Shown piece after piece: positions 5,451 through 9,225 of a stretch of 9,225 nt of DNA (its first letter is position 1; the number at the start of each line of letters is the position of its first letter). Source of the stretch: Candidatus Acetothermia bacterium (GTDB lineage Bacteria > Bipolaricaulota > Bipolaricaulia > RBG-16-55-9 > DRXL01); contig JAPWVB010000046.1 in the NCBI GenBank assembly GCA_028275205.1, positions 1-9,225 on the forward strand, in the 5' to 3' direction. The notes under the pieces are model-generated. The model ran no database searches. It saw only the letters and a program-made list of their open reading frames with translations, and was not told the DNA's origin. A program made the translations under genes and the position numbers.

Positions 5451-5540
5451 ACCTAACCCCCTGGCCCCCTTCCCGGAGCGGGAAGGGGGGACTCCCCTCC
5501 CCGTGTCGGGGAGGGGCCGGGGGAGAGGTACTCTCTCCCC
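5451..5540. repeat. GC-rich multi-hairpin repeat overlapping the gyrA 3' end
   Basis: Three consecutive perfect hairpins are visible: arms 5465-5475/5479-5489 (11 bp, 3-nt loop), 5494-5503/5507-5516 (10 bp, 3-nt loop) and 5520-5527/5533-5540 (8 bp, 5-nt loop). The segment 5451-5529 is bounded by imperfect inverted ends (ACCTAACCCCCTGGCC against GGCCGGGGGAGAGGT), giving a cloverleaf-like element of about 79 bp. From general knowledge it resembles the small C/G-rich palindromic repeats scattered in many Chloroflexota, cyanobacterial and uncultured genomes. Here it lies inside the coding frame of gyrA and supplies the final residues and the TAG stop. No target-site duplication is obvious. Confidence 0.8.
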
Positions 5541-8500
5541 GGCACGTAGCGCACCACCGAGACGACTTTGTCGCCCTCGTCTAGGTCTATGAGCTTGACG
5601 CCCTTGGCGTAGCGCCCCACGATGCGCACCTCTTGGGCTGAAATGCGAATGATCTTGCCGTTGAGGGTCGCCACCATGATCTCGTCGTCGTCTTTGACCT
5701 TCTCGATAGCCACAACCAGCCCCGTCTTCTCGTCCACTTTGATCCCCAAGACGCCCTTGCCGCCGCGCCCCTGAGAGGGAAACTCTTCTAACGGAGTCCG
5801 CTTGCCGTAGCCGTTCTCGGTCACGAGCAAGAGCTTATCTTCGGGGTCACCGGGTTCGAGCGTCACTAATCCCACGAGCCGATCGCCCTCATCCAGCCGC
5901 ATCCCGATGACCCCCTTGCTGGGGCGGCCAGTGCACCGCGCCAGCTCTTCTTTGAAGCGAATGGTCATCCCCTGAGCACTGGCTAAGAGCACTTCGCCAG
6001 TGCCCTTGGAGATCGCCGCGTCAACGATATAGTCCCCAGGCTCGGCGTTGATCGCCAAGATCCCGCTCGTGTGGGCGTTATAGAAATCTGCGTATTCGTT
6101 GCGATTGAGAATGCCCCGGGCTGTGGCCATCAGGCAGTAGCGCTGCTCCGCCCCATCGGTGTGCAAGGGGAGCATAGCGCAGACTTCTTCATCTGGCTCC
6201 ATCGCGATGAAGTTTCGCAGATTCTCACCCTTGACGTCGCGTCGCTCTGAGTAGAGCTGATACGCTTTGAGTTTATAGACTTTATGGGCCTTGGTGAAGA
6301 TCAAGAGGTCATCGCGGGCGTGGCAGGTGAAGACGCGTTTCATCGCGTCGCCCTCGCGCAGGCGCATCACTAAGATGCCCTTGCCGCCGCGCTGCTGCTT
6401 TCTGTAGACTTCTTCCTTGGGGGCGCTCGCGTAGCCCTTCACGCTCACGCTGATCAGAAGATCTGTGTCGGGGATGAGCGCTTCTTCACTGAGCGTCTCT
6501 TGGTCGAAGTCAGCGACGATCTGGGTGCGGCGCGGATCGCCGTACTTCTTCTTGAGCGCGAGCAGCTCGTCCTTGATGATCGCATCGAGCTTCTGCGGGT
6601 TGGCCAAAATCTCCTTGTACTCTGTGATCGCTTTCTGTTTTTCTGTGTACTCCTGGTGGAGCTCTTGGCTTTCTAGAGCGGTGAAGCGTCGCAGCGGCAT
6701 CTTCAAGATCGCGTCCGCTTGCTGCTCGGAGAGCTGAAATCTCTTTTGCAGGGCCTCGAGGGCGTGGGAGGCATCTTTGGATTTGCTGATCAGTTCTATA
6801 ATTTCATCGCGCTTCTCAATGGCCTTGAGCATCCCCTCGAGCAGATGGGCGCGCTCTTGGGCGGCATTGAGTCTGAACTGCGTGCGCCTTCTGACGACCT
6901 CGCGCCGATGGGCTAAGAAATAGAAGAGCAGCTCTTTGAGCGTGAGCTTCCTGGGGTTGCCGTCAACGATGACTAAGAAATTCGCGCCGAAGGTCCACTC
7001 CAGGGGCGTGTATTTGTAGAGCTTTTGCAGGACGAGCTGGGGGTTGCTGCCGCGCTTGAGCTCCACGACGATGCGGATGCCCTCACGATCGGACTCGTCG
7101 CGCAGGTCCGAGATCTCATCAATATCGCCGGAGCGGACCTTGTTGGCGATGGCTTCAACTAGAGTAGATTTGCGCACTTGGAAGGGGATCTCCGAGATGA
7201 TGATGCTGTGGTCTTCGATGCGGGCGACGCCGCGCACCTTGATCTTGCCCTCCCCGGTGCGATATGCTTCTTCGATCCCCTCGCGCCCCAAGATGATCCC
7301 GCCGGTGGGGAAGTCCGGCCCCTTGATATAGTGGAGGAGCTCTTCGAGCGGCGCATCTGGGTTCTCAATGAGATGCACTAAGGCATCCACGACCTCGCCC
7401 AAGTTGTGGGGAGGGATCTGGGTGGTCATGCCCACGGAGATCCCCCACGAGCCGTTGATGAGCAGATTGGGGACTTTAGCCGGCAGGACGACGGGCTCGG
7501 TGAGGGAGTCGTCGAAGTTGGGCACGAAATCTACGGTGTTCTCTTCGATCTCGGAGAGGAACTCCTCAGCGATGGGGGCGAGGCGCGCCTCGGTGTTATG
7601 ATTGATAAAGCCGTTGCCCCAGAACGAATGGCACGGGCTCTCGACGCGGATCGAGTAGACTCTCTGCAGTCCCGCGGGCTCAATGCTCACCACGGGCTCG
7701 AAGAGATACTCTCGCTCCATCAAGGGGTTGAGAGGAGCTAGGGCTGTAGGGGTCAGGGCAAGCTGGAGGTGAGGCCAAGCCTCCGGCAACCGCGCCAGCC
7801 GGTCGAAGTTATGCTTCGTGAGCCACTTCAGATCGCTTTGGGCGCGGGCACGGACAAACTCTGCTATAAAGGGCACAAAATCTGTGCGCGACAGGGCTCT
7901 CCCTGAGAAGCTCTGAAGAATCTCTTGTAAAGCTTTGGTCTTCTCCGGCGAGACGAACCCGATAGATTGAGCGAATCGCTCAAGATTCTCTCGGCCGGTG
8001 ATCAAGAGCCGGAACGTCTGCTCCTTGCTGGGGCGCAGCCGGCTGGCGATGCCGAAGCGCAGCAGGAGCACCTGAAGCTGCTTGAGGAGGGTGAGGCTAG
8101 CAGAATGGGCGCTCACGCGCAGCAGGCTTCGCCCAGAGCGCTCGACCGCTCCATCGCCCTCAAAGTACGCCCTCAGAAAGGCCGCGACGACCCGCTTGGG
8201 GGAGCGCAAGATAAGCGTGGGCAACTCGCGCTCCTTGGAGCGGCACGGCTTCAGCCCCACATTGTGCAAGAATTGCACGACGTGCTGGCTGACCACTTGC
8301 ATCTGGAAGAAGGGCTTGCGCCCGTAGCCTGCAGGCGCTCGGGAGAAGACATGGAGACGGCACGTGGGGAAGACTCTGCCCCACGTCTGCTGGAAGCTCT
8401 CAGCCAGCGCCCCCGGCGTCGCCGTAAATTCTAAGCGCTCTTCTGTTATAGTCCCCTCGGCGACGAGAGCCCCAAGCAGAAACGCTACGTCTTCATCAAG

Positions 8501-9225
8501 ATATGAAGGCAAGGTGTGAGCTGTGGTGCGCGACCCTTCGGGAATCTGCGGATGATACGCAGTTATCTCGATGGGCTCTTGGGGCCAGAAGCGATCGGGC
8601 GTGCGATCGAGCACGAGATATTCGCCCACTTGCAGGGCATCAAGGGTCTTCCAGCGGAAGCAGGGGCGGCCGTGGGCGTCCTTGCTCCACGTGAGCACCG
8701 GGTGATTATAAGTCCCGGTGAGCTCATAGCCGCTGCGGGTGCGTATGGTGAGGGTGGGATGGAGGCCGCAATCGAACCAGCGGCTGGCCCGCTGAATCCG
8801 GCCACCTCGAGAGAGCACCTCGATATTGATCTCTTGATCGTTGCCCCCAGAAGGGCTCCCCAGATCGGCGATCCGTACTAAGCCCATGCGCGTGGCGATG
8901 AGAGCATCCCCGGTCACGCAGTAGCGCATCGCGGCCGGTTCGTCGCCGTCGAGGCTGCCGAAGTTGCCCTGGCCGTCAATGAGCGGGTAACGAAACGAGA
9001 ACTCCTGGGCCATGTTGACCATTGTGTCGTAGACGGCCTGATCCCCGTGAGGATGGTATTTCCCCATCACTTCGCCGACGATGCGGGCAGACTTCTTATG
9101 GGGGCGATTGGGCAGCAGCCCCAACTGATACATCCCGTAGAGAATTCTTCGCTGCACGGGCTTGAGGCCATCGCGCACGTCGGGGATCGCTCGCCCGCGG
9201 ATGACGCTCATCGCGTAGTTGATAT
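5453..9225 (-). CDS. gyrA: DNA gyrase subunit A with in-frame intein (5' end outside window)
   Basis: GyrA is the DNA-cleaving and wrapping subunit of gyrase, which introduces negative supercoils. The frame is open from the right edge (INYAMSVI..., the DYAMSV region of GyrA), so about 30 N-terminal residues are missing. Numbering from the Met codon at 9211: the quinolone-region helix YHPHGDQAVYD (52-62), the catalytic Arg96-Tyr97 (MRY), then a 442-aa intein (98-539), and resumption at Thr540 (TEARL). PPHNLGEVVDAL and the coiled-coil region (about 770-890) follow. The C-terminal beta-pinwheel contains the GyrA-box QQRGGKG (939-945), which distinguishes it from ParC. Visible extein length is about 814 aa, normal for the family. 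The last ~25 residues (from Tyr1228, YLSPGPSPTRGGE...) are rich in Pro and Gly and are encoded by a palindromic repeat. The residue matching E. coli Ser83 is Gln58. gatB follows 34 nt downstream. Confidence 0.97.
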   Translation of the reverse strand, partial: INYAMSVIRGRAIPDVRDGLKPVQRRILYGMYQLGLLPNRPHKKSARIVGEVMGKYHPHGDQAVYDTMVNMAQEFSFRYPLIDGQGNFGSLDGDEPAAMRYCVTGDALIATRMGLVRIADLGSPSGGNDQEINIEVLSRGGRIQRASRWFDCGLHPTLTIRTRSGYELTGTYNHPVLTWSKDAHGRPCFRWKTLDALQVGEYLVLDRTPDRFWPQEPIEITAYHPQIPEGSRTTAHTLPSYLDEDVAFLLGALVAEGTITEERLEFTATPGALAESFQQTWGRVFPTCRLHVFSRAPAGYGRKPFFQMQVVSQHVVQFLHNVGLKPCRSKERELPTLILRSPKRVVAAFLRAYFEGDGAVERSGRSLLRVSAHSASLTLLKQLQVLLLRFGIASRLRPSKEQTFRLLITGRENLERFAQSIGFVSPEKTKALQEILQSFSGRALSRTDFVPFIAEFVRARAQSDLKWLTKHNFDRLARLPEAWPHLQLALTPTALAPLNPLMEREYLFEPVVSIEPAGLQRVYSIRVESPCHSFWGNGFINHNTEARLAPIAEEFLSEIEENTVDFVPNFDDSLTEPVVLPAKVPNLLINGSWGISVGMTTQIPPHNLGEVVDALVHLIENPDAPLEELLHYIKGPDFPTGGIILGREGIEEAYRTGEGKIKVRGVARIEDHSIIISEIPFQVRKSTLVEAIANKVRSGDIDEISDLRDESDREGIRIVVELKRGSNPQLVLQKLYKYTPLEWTFGANFLVIVDGNPRKLTLKELLFYFLAHRREVVRRRTQFRLNAAQERAHLLEGMLKAIEKRDEIIELISKSKDASHALEALQKRFQLSEQQADAILKMPLRRFTALESQELHQEYTEKQKAITEYKEILANPQKLDAIIKDELLALKKKYGDPRRTQIVADFDQETLSEEALIPDTDLLISVSVKGYASAPKEEVYRKQQRGGKGILVMRLREGDAMKRVFTCHARDDLLIFTKAHKVYKLKAYQLYSERRDVKGENLRNFIAMEPDEEVCAMLPLHTDGAEQRYCLMATARGILNRNEYADFYNAHTSGILAINAEPGDYIVDAAISKGTGEVLLASAQGMTIRFKEELARCTGRPSKGVIGMRLDEGDRLVGLVTLEPGDPEDKLLLVTENGYGKRTPLEEFPSQGRGGKGVLGIKVDEKTGLVVAIEKVKDDDEIMVATLNGKIIRISAQEVRIVGRYAKGVKLIDLDEGDKVVSVVRYVPGREYLSPGPSPTRGGESPLPAPGRGPGG
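7595..8920 (-). mobile_element. GyrA intein with LAGLIDADG homing-endonuclease domain
   Basis: This 442-residue in-frame protein intron would excise itself and join Tyr97 to Thr540 of GyrA. Splicing blocks are intact: block A CVTGDALIAT with Cys1; block B TGTYNHPVL with Thr70, Asn72 and His73; block F VYSIRVESPCHSF; and block G NGFINHN ending in His441-Asn442, followed by extein Thr. This is a class 1 mechanism (Cys at position 1, Asn at the end, Thr at +1). The central domain carries two LAGLIDADG-type motifs, LLGALVAEG (148-156, Glu155) and LRAYFEGDG (249-257, Asp256), both with the acidic metal-binding residue, so endonuclease activity is possible. The insertion site, directly after the active-site tyrosine, is that of the Mycobacterium xenopi GyrA intein, which is a mini-intein lacking the endonuclease. 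Inteins of this type spread by homing, so its history may differ from gyrA's. Confidence 0.96.

Noticed and set aside
5240..5584. Plus-strand open frame reading through the GC-rich repeat
   Set aside because: It is antisense to the gatB start and gyrA end. The repeat happens to be open on both strands because of its palindromic composition.
7967..8434. 155-codon plus-strand open frame inside the intein
   Set aside because: It is antisense to well-conserved intein coding sequence, has Ala/Arg/Glu-rich low-complexity translation, and shows no recognisable domain. It is a shadow of GC-rich codons.
5453..9225. Topoisomerase IV subunit ParC instead of GyrA
   Set aside because: A GyrA-box (QQRGGKG, 939-945) and further RGGKG-type pinwheel blades are present, and the intein is at a known GyrA site.

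Overview
This window looks like chromosomal DNA of a thermophilic bacterium from a poorly cultured lineage, with moderately high GC by eye. The thermophily argument rests on a bpsA-type branched-chain polyamine synthase directly followed by speD, a pathway known from hyperthermophilic archaea and thermophilic bacteria. The bacterial argument rests on gyrA, gatB and era, on near-consensus -35/-10 promoters, and on Shine-Dalgarno sequences matching the bacterial anti-SD. A candidate phylum such as Bipolaricaulota (Acetothermia) would fit, but that is a guess: no rRNA is present to settle it.

Layout. 1-365 (minus) is the first 121 codons of the GTPase gene era, cut by the window edge. Its start overlaps the end of hutH (355-1842, minus), a complete histidine ammonia-lyase. 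hutH has a consensus-like promoter placed so close to its ATG that the mRNA may be leaderless. A roughly 100-bp divergent region holds a nested palindromic array built from the heptamer CACGGAA/TTCCGTG. It is followed on the plus strand by a minimal SPOUT (TrmH/SpoU-family) RNA 2'-O-methyltransferase (1966-2436). A strong promoter (TTGCAC-17 bp-TATAAT) and a structured leader of about 105 nt precede the two-gene polyamine operon bpsA-speD (2582-4027). speD converges on gatB (4021-5418, minus), and the two stop codons overlap. Upstream of gatB on the same strand is gyrA (5453-9225), open at the right edge and interrupted by a 442-residue intein (7595-8920) that carries a LAGLIDADG homing-endonuclease domain.

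How the genes work together. SpeD makes decarboxylated S-adenosylmethionine, the aminopropyl donor that BpsA uses to build branched polyamines such as N4-bis(aminopropyl)spermidine, so the pair is a biochemical unit. Era, the RNA methyltransferase and GatB all serve translation. HutH starts histidine degradation, but no other hut gene is visible.

The least routine features are four: the GyrA intein inserted directly after the DNA-cleaving tyrosine; the structured leader in front of bpsA-speD; a GC-rich multi-hairpin repeat that supplies the last ~25 codons of gyrA, next to a second perfect palindrome in the gyrA-gatB gap; and the heptamer palindrome array at 1885-1960. No CRISPR array, tRNA, rRNA, transposase or clear intrinsic terminator was found. 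No gene-free stretch exceeds 300 bases.
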